Origin: Methanocella_A sp963792125
GTDB taxonomy: Archaea; Halobacteriota; Methanocellia; Methanocellales; Methanocellaceae
Assembly: GCA_963792125.1 (NCBI GenBank)
Contig: CAWBVA010000012.1
Location: forward strand, 1 to 64,000
DNA length: 64,000 nucleotides
Direction of reading: 5' to 3'
Shown here: in pieces, positions 36,673 through 46,149 of the stretch
Layout of the letters: every line of letters begins with the position of its first letter
Position numbering within the stretch: position 1 is the stretch's first letter
The notes under the pieces: model-generated
What the model saw: the letters and a program-made list of their open reading frames with translations, nothing else
Databases searched by the model: none
What the model was told of the DNA's origin: nothing
Position numbers and translations under genes: made by a program

Positions 36673-36756
36673 CGCCGTGGGGGAGATTTGAACTCCCGAG
36701 CCCTCACGGGCACAGGTTTAGCAAACCTGCTCCATACCAAGCTTGGATACCACGAC
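36673..36756 (-). tRNA. tRNA-Ser (anticodon GCU)
   Basis: 84 bases on the minus strand. Acceptor GTCGTGG pairs with CCACGGC (one G-U), discriminator G. The D-arm is short; anticodon arm CAGGT-TTGCTAA-ACCTG gives GCU; the long variable arm GCCCGTGAGGGC is diagnostic of Ser; T-arm GGGAG-TTCAAAT-CTCCC is canonical. CCA is not encoded. No intron. Confidence 0.95.
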
Positions 36757-36781
36757 AAACAAAATGCAGTGGCTGTTATCT

Positions 36782-36796
36782 ACTTTTATAGTATTT
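36782..36796 (-). promoter_or_regulatory. TATA box for tRNA-Ser
   Basis: On the minus strand AAATACTATAAAAGT lies 26-40 bases upstream of the tRNA 5' end, normal archaeal spacing. Confidence 0.6.
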
Positions 36797-36904
36797 AAGA
36801 TTTTCCGGTTTTAGGGACGCCAAGGAGACTAAGGTGCCAAGGATTAATCGAAAACTATTGCAGGGATCGTCGCTGGCCATTGTATAGTCATGCGCAGCGG
36901 TAAC

Positions 36905-37005
36905 GCCCGCCAAGATCGCCAAGACCAATATCGAAGGCAGAATGAATACAATAGTATAATTGTAAAACTTGGCGATCTTGGCGGTACTTGGCGATCTTGG
37001 CGGGC
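36905..37005. repeat. Family A hairpin (GCCAAGATCGCCAAG words)
   Basis: Perfect 19-bp arms (36905-36923 and 36987-37005). The right half carries the word twice in tandem (CTTGGCGATCTTGGCGG). Related GCCAAGG words continue outward at 36817-36842. It occupies the gene-free stretch 36797-37101. Confidence 0.85.
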
Positions 37006-37101
37006 TTTAAAAACTGTTCCGGGCGTTCCTTCACGCATTGTATAAGCAACAATAATGCGGCGTAGCCATAAATCAAAAAAGGTCCTGGCGGGCTTTAAGA
37101 T

Positions 37102-38091
37102 TTATAGCTGATCGACGTTCAGCGTCAGCCCGACGGCCTGCTCCGCGGACCCGTCCTCCGGTACGAAAAAGACGTACAGCGGCGTGGTCCCATCCCAGGT
37201 CATCTCCTTGACCGAAGCGTCCTCCAGCTCGAGCTGGAAGCCGACAGCCAGGCCATGTTCCGGCGAAGCGTAGGCGGCGCTAATGAGCATCTTCCCCGGC
37301 GCCGAGGCCATGGAGAACGCCTTGCAGTACAGGCTCGGGTTTTTAATTAGAAACTTGACGGCATCGACCGACGCCTGGTCGGTGGCCGCGAGCACGTAGT
37401 TGCCGGGCTTAACGGAGTGCTCCAGCGTGACGCGGGACGGTTCCCGGATGAGGGTAATCGTCGTGCCCCAGGACATGGCCTGCAGCGTCATAGCCATCCG
37501 GCCGATGGCGCGGAACATGGGGGTCTTACCGGCGCTCAGGATGAAATCCATCGCCTCTTTCCGGGTAGTCTCGTCCAGCAGGGACTCTGCGGCCACCCGG
37601 GCGGGGATGGACAGGTCGGCCGGGCCGTCCATGATCATGTTATAGTAAATTTCGTCGGCCGCGAAGGCGATTGCCTGGTCGACGAGCAGTCCCGTGTCTC
37701 CGATGAGCAGGTCATGGTCGTCGAGCCTGAACACGCTGCATGTCTGCTCCAGCATCGGGTACCGGTGCCGGATGAAGTCCTTCATGTGGCCGGCCTCGAT
37801 CTCCGGGGAGCGCATAGGGTATGCCCGGCACGCGAAAGGTCTCGCGGTATGGACGCTGCATAAATTGCCTTCCAGGAACGGGCAGCGGCCTTCGGTCGTG
37901 CGGATGTACATGTGCTTCTGGGCGTTGAGGCTGGTCTCGGCGACGGTGCAACAGCGCTCGAACAGCTCCAGGGGAGCGACCTTGAGGTAGTCGGCCAGCA
38001 CGTACAGTTCGTAGGACGTAAGCTGGATGACATCCTGGTTGGCGCAGCATTGCCCGCAACAGGCGCACTCGAACGTGCTCGTCGGCTTCAT
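37102..38091 (-). CDS. YkgJ-like cysteine cluster protein
   Basis: 329 residues. N-terminal YkgJ-type zinc/iron-chelating region: FECACCGQCCANQD (CxxCxxCC near residues 9-16), GRCPFLEGNLCSVHTARPFACRAYP (CPFL...C..H..RP..CR.YP, near 68-92). These Cys ligate a metal, possibly an Fe-S centre. The C-terminal 200 residues are not recognised and look like a separate alpha/beta domain (MTLQAMSWGTTITLIREPS). Function unknown. Confidence 0.82.
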   Translation of the reverse strand: MKPTSTFECACCGQCCANQDVIQLTSYELYVLADYLKVAPLELFERCCTVAETSLNAQKHMYIRTTEGRCPFLEGNLCSVHTARPFACRAYPMRSPEIEAGHMKDFIRHRYPMLEQTCSVFRLDDHDLLIGDTGLLVDQAIAFAADEIYYNMIMDGPADLSIPARVAAESLLDETTRKEAMDFILSAGKTPMFRAIGRMAMTLQAMSWGTTITLIREPSRVTLEHSVKPGNYVLAATDQASVDAVKFLIKNPSLYCKAFSMASAPGKMLISAAYASPEHGLAVGFQLELEDASVKEMTWDGTTPLYVFFVPEDGSAEQAVGLTLNVDQL

Positions 38092-38293
38092 CGTGTTAAT
38101 CTCTTTGAATCGATAGTATATTCTCGCTGAAATAGTTTTGCGGTCCTGCCGGATAAAGTCCCGGGGCAGGATGTGGTCACTGTAGGTGGCAACAAATTTA
38201 ATATAAACTAATCAAACGGTTGCAAATTAATTAATATCTTACCGGCCGATTGTCGGGTAACCCTTATATTGTCATAATTACAAAATCATAAGT

Positions 38294-38518
38294 ATGACAG
38301 ATTATCAGGAGCAGATTGGGGAACAAAACGAGAGGATGCGCGACGAGCTGAACGTCGTGCTGGAAAGGCTGAACCGCAGCAGCGAGCAGCTTTCGGACGT
38401 GAAGAGACAGGTGGCGATCACCGGCAAGGTCATCGACCTGTACTGGCAGCTTGAGTCTAAGAGCATTACCGCCGAGGACTACCCGAAACAGCTGATGTGC
38501 GTGCTGCAGGAATGGTAA
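38294..38518 (+). CDS. Small coiled-coil protein
   Basis: 74 residues, mostly one charged helix (residues 8-50, NERMRDELNVVLERLNRSSEQLSDVKRQV) with a heptad-like pattern, then ITAEDYPKQLMCVLQEW. No known family. ATG 38294 lies in an AT-rich region without a clear ribosome site. Probably a cytosolic oligomeric protein. Confidence 0.6.
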   Translation: MTDYQEQIGEQNERMRDELNVVLERLNRSSEQLSDVKRQVAITGKVIDLYWQLESKSITAEDYPKQLMCVLQEW

Positions 38519-38546
38519 ACCCCAGGGTTTGCCATTAAATCACGGT

Positions 38547-38798
38547 TTATGGCCCGATAATCTCCCAGGCCTTTTCGACGAGTACGCATTTTTCGTCGAC
38601 GGTGAAGGGAAAATCGTCCAGCGTGCACGTAACACTGACTGCGTCAGCCTGCAACTCCTCGTTTGTCATGACCACCACGCCGTCGACCGCCGACGCCGTC
38701 CGTATGTCGATAATGCTGCGTATCCGACCCACGAGCCGGGTCAGCGCGTGCTTCGTCGTCTCTTCGCCGTACTTTCGCACTACTGATGGAAAATCCAT
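38547..38798 (-). CDS. Small hypothetical protein
   Basis: 83 residues with a balanced composition typical of a folded protein: MDFPSVVRKYGEETTKHALTR, then SIIDIRTASAVDGVVVMTN and a final ECVLVEKAWEII-like helix (KCVLVEKAWEIIGP). No family recognised. It converges with the coiled-coil gene 28 bases away and has a weak ribosome site. Confidence 0.55.
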   Translation of the reverse strand: MDFPSVVRKYGEETTKHALTRLVGRIRSIIDIRTASAVDGVVVMTNEELQADAVSVTCTLDDFPFTVDEKCVLVEKAWEIIGP

Positions 38799-38857
38799 AC
38801 GTTTGTGTCAACGAAATGTACAGTTAAAACCGTATGTCGGAAAAAATGCGCACCGGG

Positions 38858-39075
38858 GAGGTCTCGGAGGTTTCTGGAGGGCGCGGAGGACTTTCACCAC
38901 AGGGGACACAGAGGCGCACAGAGGTATTCACAGAGGACTTTTTAAGAAGATGGGCTCTCACTGCGCATCAGCCATTTTCTATAAAATCCTCTGTGCCGTC
39001 CTCTGTGTCCTCTGTGTCCCCTGTGGTGAAAATAGTCTCCGTGGCCTTAGTCTCTCGTGGCCTCACGAAATGAGG
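38858..39075. repeat. Family A hairpin (CACAGAGG words), large copy
   Basis: TTTCACCACAGGGGACACAGAGG and its partner CCTCTGTGTCCCCTGTGGTGAAA form the core; arms extend to GAGGTCTCGGAGG and GTGGCCTCACG. The loop contains CGCATCAGCCATTTTCTATAA, the inverse complement of the loop sequence in the 9734-9938 element. It abuts the stop of the SprT-like gene. Confidence 0.9.
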
Positions 39076-39079
39076 CCTC

Positions 39080-39760
39080 TCACTTAACGAGTTCCATCAG
39101 GCAGCTCTCGTCGAAATTGTCCGGGCTGCAGACGGCGCATGACCTTTTCTGGGACCAGCGTTTGTACCGTTTGACTTCCCGGCCACAGTTACGGCAACGA
39201 TAGATGGTAATTTTGGGGCTCACGTGCGCCCGGAACTCGTTCAGCGGATAGGTAGTCTGCTCCGGCGTGACCTTGATGAGCATCGTCATGTCGGAACGTT
39301 TCCCGCAGTCGCAGTACTCCACGCTGCTGAAAGGCCGGTACGTGCTGAACACCTGCCCGCACTTGCGGCAGCGGTAGTACCATTTCTCCCGATCGACGAA
39401 CAGCTCGTTCGTGCGGGCAGTAGGAGATACCTCCATCAGCCGGCAGGCGTTGCGGAAGTTCGGGCCAAGGTGACCGCGCTCTCCGTAGAAGTGGTACGAG
39501 TATATGTGAGCGATCTCGTGCTTCAGCACCTCGTCCATCACTTCCCACCCGTACTTCCGGAGATAACGGTAAGAAAGGACTACTCCGAGCGGATTGCTAT
39601 GCGCATATCCTATGCGGCTGCACAGGCGATCGCTGATCCGGAGCATAATGTCGGGGATCCTGTTGTCAAAATAAGACTCGTTGACATAGCAGAACCGTTC
39701 CCGGGTATCGTTCAGATAGTTGTTGATGATTTCCATCCTCAAAGCGCGGTCATTCTCCAT
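39080..39760 (-). CDS. SprT-like zinc metallopeptidase-family protein
   Basis: 226 residues. The SprT domain carries the zinc motif HEIAHIYSYH at residues 81-90 (HExxH plus a third His) after LSYRYLRKYGWEVMDEVLK. Two zinc-ribbon modules follow: YRCRKCGQ...YCDCGK and YRCRNCGR...SCAVC. In eukaryotes the related Spartan removes DNA-protein crosslinks; an equivalent archaeal role is possible but not shown. Start ATG 39760 is preceded by AAAGGTGAGTGG. Confidence 0.88.
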   Translation of the reverse strand: MENDRALRMEIINNYLNDTRERFCYVNESYFDNRIPDIMLRISDRLCSRIGYAHSNPLGVVLSYRYLRKYGWEVMDEVLKHEIAHIYSYHFYGERGHLGPNFRNACRLMEVSPTARTNELFVDREKWYYRCRKCGQVFSTYRPFSSVEYCDCGKRSDMTMLIKVTPEQTTYPLNEFRAHVSPKITIYRCRNCGREVKRYKRWSQKRSCAVCSPDNFDESCLMELVK

Positions 39761-40052
39761 CCACTCACCTTTCTATGCTGGAAAAGCGTATCATCTGTCA
39801 TGACGCGGGCCCAGGGCCTCAAGCGTACTGTGCGGCAATTCCGTCCACAGCTCGCTCAGCCGGGAACCATCCCGCCTGAAAATTACATATTGCAATATCT
39901 GATATTAACTTTGTCGTCAGACAGGGTTTAAAATACTAAATGGTGAAAAAATATAGTCCTAAATGATAAATAATTCTATTTACTGTGATAGTTTTAAATA
40001 TAATGAGTTTAACGGCGTCACAGCGCTTTGATCTGGCGTAATCGCTTGTTGT

Positions 40053-40823
40053 TCATGCATCAGGGCTCATTTCGAGCGAGCTTAAAGTGCTCATAATCGC
40101 CTGCCTGGCGCGGAGCACACTCTGGTAGTCGTCGAGTTCGATGATCATGCGTTCCTGCCCGTCGAGCTTGCAGAGGTCGAGTATACCGTCGCCGGGGCAG
40201 AGGTGCTGGTCCTTGCTGCCATGGTTGTCGTTGACGTGCAAATAGGAAATACCGTCCATCTTGAGGAACTCGTAGGGCTCCGGGCAGAGTATCGCGTGCC
40301 CGACGTCGATGGTGATGCCGCAGCCGCAATGGCGCTGGAAAGCCAGAAGCTCTTCCGGGCTGTTACAGAGGTATGTCGGCCGGTACGGCATGTTCTCGAT
40401 GGAGAGCGTGACGTCACGGGTACGAGCGTAATCGGAGACCTCGCCCAGTAGCTGCATCGCATACTCCGAGCAGAACCCTCGCACTTTGTCCTTGTGCACG
40501 ACGCCGGGATGTGTAGTCACGAAGCGGGCGCCGATGATCACTGCCATGTCTACTGATTCTCGCAACTGGCGTTCCGTCTCTTCCCGTATGCCGCGGTTCA
40601 CGCTGGCCGGGTTCAGGTCGATGGTCGGGGAATGCATGTACACTTCCAGCCCGCGGCCCTGTAAGCTGTCCGCAATGGCCCGGGACGGGGCCTGCCTGGG
40701 CCAGTTGGGGCCCTCGCACAGGATTTCCAGCGCGTTGAACCCGTCGCGTGCGGCGGCATCCGACCATTCGGAGGCGGACCTCATGAACAGCGACAGCGTG
40801 GAAAAGCCTATCCGCTTCTGCAT
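40053..40823 (-). CDS. Sugar phosphate isomerase/epimerase-like TIM barrel
   Basis: About 256 residues, xylose isomerase-like/AP endonuclease 2 fold. Typical metal-binding points: YMHSPTIDLN, VTTHPGVVH (His), LSIENMPYRPTY (Glu), GITIDVGHAILC (Asp/His), YLHVNDNHGSKDQHLCPGDGILD (HxxDNxG...H..PGxG) and MIIELDDY (final Glu). Substrate unknown. The frame is open to 41054, but the extra part overlaps the divergent lipoprotein gene; MQKRIGFSTLS at 40823 begins the first strand of the barrel. Confidence 0.85.
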   Translation of the reverse strand: MQKRIGFSTLSLFMRSASEWSDAAARDGFNALEILCEGPNWPRQAPSRAIADSLQGRGLEVYMHSPTIDLNPASVNRGIREETERQLRESVDMAVIIGARFVTTHPGVVHKDKVRGFCSEYAMQLLGEVSDYARTRDVTLSIENMPYRPTYLCNSPEELLAFQRHCGCGITIDVGHAILCPEPYEFLKMDGISYLHVNDNHGSKDQHLCPGDGILDLCKLDGQERMIIELDDYQSVLRARQAIMSTLSSLEMSPDA

Positions 40824-40968
40824 GGAATCGATATATGAGACTGATGATATAAAACGGTTCGGCGTCATTTGCCCGTGCCGGAAGCGTGGCATTCGCTCAT
40901 TTTGCGGGTCAACCATTTTTACATATAATCCATAACAGTCAGGCGTGACTGAAGAAAGCAAGAGGGCA

Positions 40969-41485
40969 ATGACGGCTGTCACTGTCCTGTTCGCCGTGAT
41001 CATCCTGGCCGCCGCCTCATCAGGGTGCGCCAGCTCGGTGCAGGACGACAGCAAAGTCCAGTCCGGGCAGGACGCTTACCTGAGAGCGTATATCGATGGC
41101 ATGGACCATCACGGTTGGGCGCAGGACTATTTCAACAACGGCACCTTAGCCTGGGAGAACTACGATTTCCGGCAGACCATCGCTGACTATGCGAACGCGA
41201 GCATGGAGTACAATGCGGCGGCCAACAGCTATGGCCAGATGGCCCGTTATGCCGGGAGCCCGCAGGAGAAAGAGTTCGGCGACAGCCTCCGGGGCTGCAC
41301 GTTTAACCTCAGCCTCGCGGCGGACAGCTTCATGAACGCGGCCATCTCGATGCAGAAGAACGATACGGAGAAAGCCTACGTGCCTGTTCGAGGATGGGCT
41401 GTCGCGAGTGGACAGCAGCGACGCGATGCTGAACCGCTCCATAGAGCTTACGCCCGGATGGATGCTGAACATGACGTCAGGCTGA
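40969..41485 (+). CDS. Putative lipoprotein of unknown function, frame broken near its end
   Basis: About 172 residues once joined. Signal with lipobox MTAVTVLFAVIILAAASSGCASS (Cys near 20), then a helical body rich in Tyr, Asn and Ala (YFNNGTLAWENYDFRQTIADYANASMEYN) resembling helical repeat proteins. An extra base near 41381 moves the frame; the corrected end TCLFEDGLSRVDSSDAMLNRS...MTSG stops at TGA 41483-41485, whereas the uncorrected frame runs on to 41577 through an Arg/Pro-rich stretch antisense to the MFS gene. Start ATG 40969 with AAGAGGGCA; GTG 40945 is also in frame. Confidence 0.65.
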
Positions 41486-42772
41486 GGTCTCGACCTCGAC
41501 GGCCGGCTGCTCTCCGGCCTGTGCCATGGCCGTCTCGTGGCCCCGGAAGAACCGGTAGTAGAGTACGGATGCGATAGTGTAGAATCCGCAGGCAGCCAGG
41601 TAGGGCATCGTCTGCACTCCCCAGGTCATGAGCACGCCGGCGATGAACGACCCTGCGGCAAGGGCAAAGCAGTTTGCCGTCGAGGTCAGGCTGGACACGG
41701 ACGCCATCTCGTCCCGGCGCACGATCTCCATGGAGAAGCTGCTGCTCACCGGGGACGACATGTTCATGAAGAGCATCCTCAGGATATAGGCGCCACCGGC
41801 GAGATACAGGTTTGTCGTGAATGCGAGCATCAGCAGGAACGGCAACGACACTATATACGTCAGCGAGATGGTTTTCACCTTGCCGAACCTGGCGGCGATG
41901 TATGGCACGACAGCCGCCCCCACGACCATCGAAGCCTGCGCCAGTGAGAAGATGATGCCGATCTGATCCGGGCCCGCCTGCAACGTCTTGTTAAAATACA
42001 CGTTGAAGAAGGGCACGATCAGGCCCGCCCCGATGCCGATCAGGCAGCTGATGAGAACAAGCTGCCGGATGGTCCGGGACTCGACAAGCTTGCGCAGGAA
42101 CGCTTTAGTATCGGTCCGTATCGGGCATGTATGTTTCCGCTCCTTGATGAAGATCAGCGGGACCACGGACAGCGCAGCTACGGCAAGGGAAACCATCAGG
42201 GTATAACGGTACGCTTCCACGCTCATCTCCGGCATGCCAAAGAACATGGCGCATACCTGTGGCAGGTATCCGCCGAGCGACGTGCCGATGACCGTCGCAA
42301 AAACGAAGATGCCAAAGTTGACGCTAAAAATATGAAGGCGATCTTCCTGCGTGCTGTTCTCCATCAGGAAGGGTACTCCTATGACAGTAGGAATGGTCGC
42401 GAAGACTCCGTTCAGCACGCTCAGCGCCAGCAGCAGCTCCATGGAAGTCACCGTATAGAGAAGGTACATCGAGACAGCCGTGAGCAGCCCTGACGTCACC
42501 AGGCACATGCGGCTGCCCATCCGGTCGCAGCACCGGGCCGCCGGGAAGGCGAACAGGCCGGTGGCGATCAGCGAGGCGGAGATGAGCAGCCCTATGGACT
42601 GCTCATTGTACCCGAGCTTGAGGATGTACAGGTTGAAGATCACGTTGGAGATGCCGACGTACAGCGACAGCAGGAACGTGAAGGTGAGGTATACCCGGGC
42701 GTTCAACGTAGACCTCATCATTGTCCGCACGTAATCGTGTATCAAGAATCGCCCCACCGAATTATGATTCAC
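41477..42772 (-). CDS. MFS transporter, copy 1 of a tandem trio
   Basis: 431 residues with 12 hydrophobic helices. Motif A-like ARCCDRMGSRMCLV after helix 2 (DRxG), FNLYILKLGYNEQSIGLLIS in helix 1-2, and a helix 7 motif GLIVPFFNVYF shared with the two neighbours (GMIVPYFN[IV]YF). It is the most diverged of three adjacent paralogues. The shared helix 1 pattern (NVIFNLYIL) points to one substrate class. Its 3' end overlaps the convergent lipoprotein by nine bases. Substrate unknown. Confidence 0.85.
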   Translation of the reverse strand: MNHNSVGRFLIHDYVRTMMRSTLNARVYLTFTFLLSLYVGISNVIFNLYILKLGYNEQSIGLLISASLIATGLFAFPAARCCDRMGSRMCLVTSGLLTAVSMYLLYTVTSMELLLALSVLNGVFATIPTVIGVPFLMENSTQEDRLHIFSVNFGIFVFATVIGTSLGGYLPQVCAMFFGMPEMSVEAYRYTLMVSLAVAALSVVPLIFIKERKHTCPIRTDTKAFLRKLVESRTIRQLVLISCLIGIGAGLIVPFFNVYFNKTLQAGPDQIGIIFSLAQASMVVGAAVVPYIAARFGKVKTISLTYIVSLPFLLMLAFTTNLYLAGGAYILRMLFMNMSSPVSSSFSMEIVRRDEMASVSSLTSTANCFALAAGSFIAGVLMTWGVQTMPYLAACGFYTIASVLYYRFFRGHETAMAQAGEQPAVEVETSA

Positions 42773-42964
42773 GAATAACGTTGATTAACATGTTTTGTGT
42801 TTTTAGCACATGAAAGGACTAAATCGTAGAAATTGAGCAAAATAGACCGCTAATACCCGTCAACAGGCGGTGAACAGGCGTATTTCCGGGCCTGATTACT
42901 GCGGCAGCCTTCGTTGCGCCGGTTTTACCGGGACAATCCCCGGATTCCCGGACATACGGTGCTG

Positions 42965-44320
42965 TCACGGGTCCATGAACGGGCTGCCGCCGTCCATATA
43001 GTCCGTGGAGAAGTGATGAACGCCGTGACTGCTTTTTCGCGCCCGGCTTTTCACGATGATGGCCGGCCCGATGTCAGGGATGGGCGTTGACAGGCGGGAG
43101 CGCCCGGGTATCTTCTCAACGTCCTTGAAGAAATAGTATAGCAGCGCTGCGGTGACGAGGTATCCGGCGCAGGTGAGCAGGTACGGCACGGTGAAGTTGC
43201 CGTTTGCGATCAGGATGCCGCCGATGAAGGAGCTCGCCGAGACCGCGAGGCAGCTCCCGGTGGACATCAGCCCGACAGCGTAGCCCTGTTCGCGGGGATG
43301 TATCTGCTCCATCTGGAAGCTTGTGGTCGCCGGCCCTGCCATGTTAATCAGGAACATGTAGGCGACATAAGCCCCGGCTACCAGCATGAAGTCCGTCGTG
43401 ATCGCCATGACGATGAGGAACGGCGCTGAGAGTATCTTTGTCGCCACCGCAGAACGGACCTTGCCGATCTTCGAGGTCATGTATGGGGTCAGGATGAAGC
43501 CGACCACCATGAAGGCCCCCGCAGCAGCCGAGGTCAGGCCGATCTCGAACACGCTCATGTTAGCCACGTTCATGAAGAAGATGTTGAAGTACGGCACGAT
43601 CATGCCCGTAGCTACTCCGAAGGTGACACTGGTCAGCATGAACTTGAGCACCATCCCGGACGGGCGCAGTTCCTTGAGCGATAAAGGCTTACGCTTGCGG
43701 GCAGTACGGACGGGGCAGGGCTTGCCGGCTTTCATCAGCGCGAGGATGAGACAGCCCACAATGAGAAGCACCAGCGACGACAGCAGTGTAAGCCGGTAGG
43801 TGTTCCCCGACGCGTATCCCGCCCACAGGCCGGGCAGGATGCCTCCCAGCGCGCAGCCCATGACCGCCGCGATCCAGCCCAGGGACGCGTTCGCACTGAA
43901 AACGTGGACCGTTTCCTGGTCACAGTTCTCCGCCAGCACCGGCGTGAGACACACGGAACTGATGGAGCTGAACACTCCGTACAGGGCGCTGAACAGGAGC
44001 AGTGCGTACGGGGAATGCATGATGAAGATCGGCACGACGGCAGCGACAGATAAAGCGCTGGAAACCAGCATCAGCTTTCTCCGGTCGAAGCGATCGCATA
44101 AAATACCTGCGGGGATGGACACGATGGAAGAGGTGAGCAGCGAGACCGAGAGCAGCAGCCCTAAAAAGTCCGTGCGGTAGCCCAGGTCCAGGATATACAG
44201 GTTGAAGATGATCCCGTAGACACCCGCATAGAGGCCCATGATGATCGTGCGTAACAGCAGTAGCTTGATATTGACGTTGAAGCTGGATAACGCGCGAATG
44301 TAACTCTTGATTATTTCCAT
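42965..44320 (-). CDS. MFS transporter, copy 2 of a tandem trio
   Basis: 451 residues. 12 hydrophobic helices: GIIFNLYILDLGYRTDFLGLLLS, motif A GILCDRFDRRKLMLVS, helix 7 GMIVPYFNIFF and the helix 10 segment MEQIHPREQGYAVGLMSTG. It is closest to copy 3 (same motif A, same MAGPATTS[FL]QME segment). The C-terminal 40 residues after the last helix (KSRARKSSHGVHH and on) are polar and not shared. Expressed from the same strand as its neighbours, with 192- and 130-base gaps that could hold separate promoters. Confidence 0.88.
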   Translation of the reverse strand: MEIIKSYIRALSSFNVNIKLLLLRTIIMGLYAGVYGIIFNLYILDLGYRTDFLGLLLSVSLLTSSIVSIPAGILCDRFDRRKLMLVSSALSVAAVVPIFIMHSPYALLLFSALYGVFSSISSVCLTPVLAENCDQETVHVFSANASLGWIAAVMGCALGGILPGLWAGYASGNTYRLTLLSSLVLLIVGCLILALMKAGKPCPVRTARKRKPLSLKELRPSGMVLKFMLTSVTFGVATGMIVPYFNIFFMNVANMSVFEIGLTSAAAGAFMVVGFILTPYMTSKIGKVRSAVATKILSAPFLIVMAITTDFMLVAGAYVAYMFLINMAGPATTSFQMEQIHPREQGYAVGLMSTGSCLAVSASSFIGGILIANGNFTVPYLLTCAGYLVTAALLYYFFKDVEKIPGRSRLSTPIPDIGPAIIVKSRARKSSHGVHHFSTDYMDGGSPFMDP

Positions 44321-44450
44321 CCCTCCTCTGTGCTAGAATAGCAGGTGTCCGCATGCAAGTTTAAAACCTTCTGCCTGCCTTTAGACCACACGGACTCGTT
44401 TTTCCGGCGGCTGCCCTGTAACCGCAACAGAGGACTCTTTCGCAGTTCGT

Positions 44451-45728
44451 TCATTCTCCCGTATCGTGCGGCGCTGGCGGCGTGTGGAGCAGTTGCCGGG
44501 GTACCGGCGTGGCCGCAGGCCATGACTGACCTTCTTCACGGCCGAAGTAATAGTACATCAGCCCCGCCCCCAGGATATAGGACAGGCAGGTGATCGTGAA
44601 AGGCAGTGTATAGTTATCGCCGGCCATCAGCAGACCGCTCGCGTAAGTGCTGGCGGCTATGGCGAAGCTCTGGCCCATGGACATGAGCCCTACGGCGTAC
44701 CCGCGCTCTTCCGGCCGGATGACCTCCATCTGCAGGCTCGTCGTCGCCGGGGCGGCCATGTTCATCAGGAGCATGCGCATGACATAGGCGGAAGACGCGA
44801 CGAGGAAGCTGCTGGTGATCGCCAGCAGGACAAGGAACGGCAACGAGGCGATTTGCGTCAGGACGGCAGATCTGGCCCGGCCAATCTTCTCGGAAAGCCA
44901 CGGGATCGCGATGAAGCCGGCCACCATGAATATGCTGGCGACCGCGAAGACGAGGCCGGTGCCGAAGACGCTGGCGTGGATGATTTTGGTGAAGTAGACG
45001 TTGAAGTACGGCACAATCATCCCCGAGCCGGCACCTATGATGACGCTGATCAGCATGAACTTCATCACGACTTTCGAGGGCTTCAGGTTGAGCGGTGTGC
45101 TGCAGGTCCGGTGGCTGGTGTGCTTGTTCCCTTTAAGGAAAAGCAGCATCGTCCAGCCGACGGCGAGCAGCAGCAGCGAGAACAGCATCGTGAGCCGGTA
45201 CTTGTCGCCGGAGACCTGCAGGTACGGCCACAGGTAAGGGAGAATTCCCCCGGCAGCAAAGCCTAGCACTGACGCAGCCCATGACAGGGCCGAGCTGGCG
45301 CTGAAGACGTGGGTCATCCCGCCCTTCTCGCAGTTCTCCGTGAGGAAAGGCGTGGCGCATACGAGGCTGATCTGCCCGAAGATGCCGCTGACGGCGGCGG
45401 AGACCAGCAGCACGGACGGGGACGAGGAGACGAACAGCGGCAGCATAGTGACAATGGACAGGAGGCCGAAGATGACCAGGATCTTCTTGTGGCTGAACCG
45501 GTCGCACAGCATGCCTGCCGGAATGGAAGCGAGAGCGGACGCGAGCAGCGTCACTGAGAGCAGCAGGCCTAGAAAACCTGTGTCGAAGCCCATGTGCAGC
45601 ACATACAGGTTGAATACGACACCGTAAATGCCCGAGTAAATGCCGGTGACGAACGTCTGCGCCAGGAACAGCCGGACATTCGTGTTGAAGCCGCACAAAC
45701 TTCGTATGTAGTCTCCTATCATGGTCAC
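44451..45728 (-). CDS. MFS transporter, copy 3 of a tandem trio
   Basis: 425 residues. It has GVVFNLYVLHMGFDTGFLGLLLS, motif A GMLCDRFSHKKILVIFG, GMIVPYFNVYF in helix 7 and MEVIRPEERGYAVGLMSMGQ in helix 10. The close match to copy 2 indicates tandem duplication. It is the first gene of the row in the direction of transcription. No substrate evidence. Start 45728 (MTMIGDYIRSLCGFN, like MEIIKSYIRALSSFN of copy 2). Confidence 0.88.
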   Translation of the reverse strand: MTMIGDYIRSLCGFNTNVRLFLAQTFVTGIYSGIYGVVFNLYVLHMGFDTGFLGLLLSVTLLASALASIPAGMLCDRFSHKKILVIFGLLSIVTMLPLFVSSSPSVLLVSAAVSGIFGQISLVCATPFLTENCEKGGMTHVFSASSALSWAASVLGFAAGGILPYLWPYLQVSGDKYRLTMLFSLLLLAVGWTMLLFLKGNKHTSHRTCSTPLNLKPSKVVMKFMLISVIIGAGSGMIVPYFNVYFTKIIHASVFGTGLVFAVASIFMVAGFIAIPWLSEKIGRARSAVLTQIASLPFLVLLAITSSFLVASSAYVMRMLLMNMAAPATTSLQMEVIRPEERGYAVGLMSMGQSFAIAASTYASGLLMAGDNYTLPFTITCLSYILGAGLMYYYFGREEGQSWPAATPVPRQLLHTPPAPHDTGE

Positions 45729-45952
45729 CTCAGGGTACCTCCGACATTTTCCGGTATATGGTTAAAGCCTTCTGCTTGCTTTTATAAGACAAATAAAGCC
45801 TGTACAAGCACTTAAGATAAAATTACATCTGTAATACGCGCCATAACGGCAAAATCAGGTATTAATACGGTTTTTTATACCCTAATTAGCCTAAAATGTA
45901 ATGAATGTTTATATTTATAAAAATGGTATGATACATTAAAGTTGGTGATACA

Positions 45953-46144
45953 ATGGATGGTCTTATTTGGTTAGCCGTGGTGTTTTTAGTACTGGCGCTG
46001 GTCGCGTATGTCCTCGGAGCCAGGGGTATCGCAGGTTTCAGCATGGAGATCGCCAAGTGGCTGGTCATTATCTTCGTGATCCTGGCAGTCCTGGTAATCC
46101 TCTTCGGCGGAAGGATACTGCTCCCGGCGATGCTGTTGATCTAA
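45953..46144 (+). CDS. Small DUF1328-like membrane protein
   Basis: 63 residues with two helices: IWLAVVFLVLALVAYVLGARGIAGFSMEIAKWLVIIFVILAVLVILFG in outline, matching the DUF1328/YtjA pattern (GxxGIAGxxxxIAK between helices). Known members are small stress-related membrane proteins of unclear role. ATG 45953 has GGTGAT upstream, and a T-rich stretch follows the stop. Confidence 0.8.
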   Translation: MDGLIWLAVVFLVLALVAYVLGARGIAGFSMEIAKWLVIIFVILAVLVILFGGRILLPAMLLI

Positions 46145-46149
46145 AAGCC

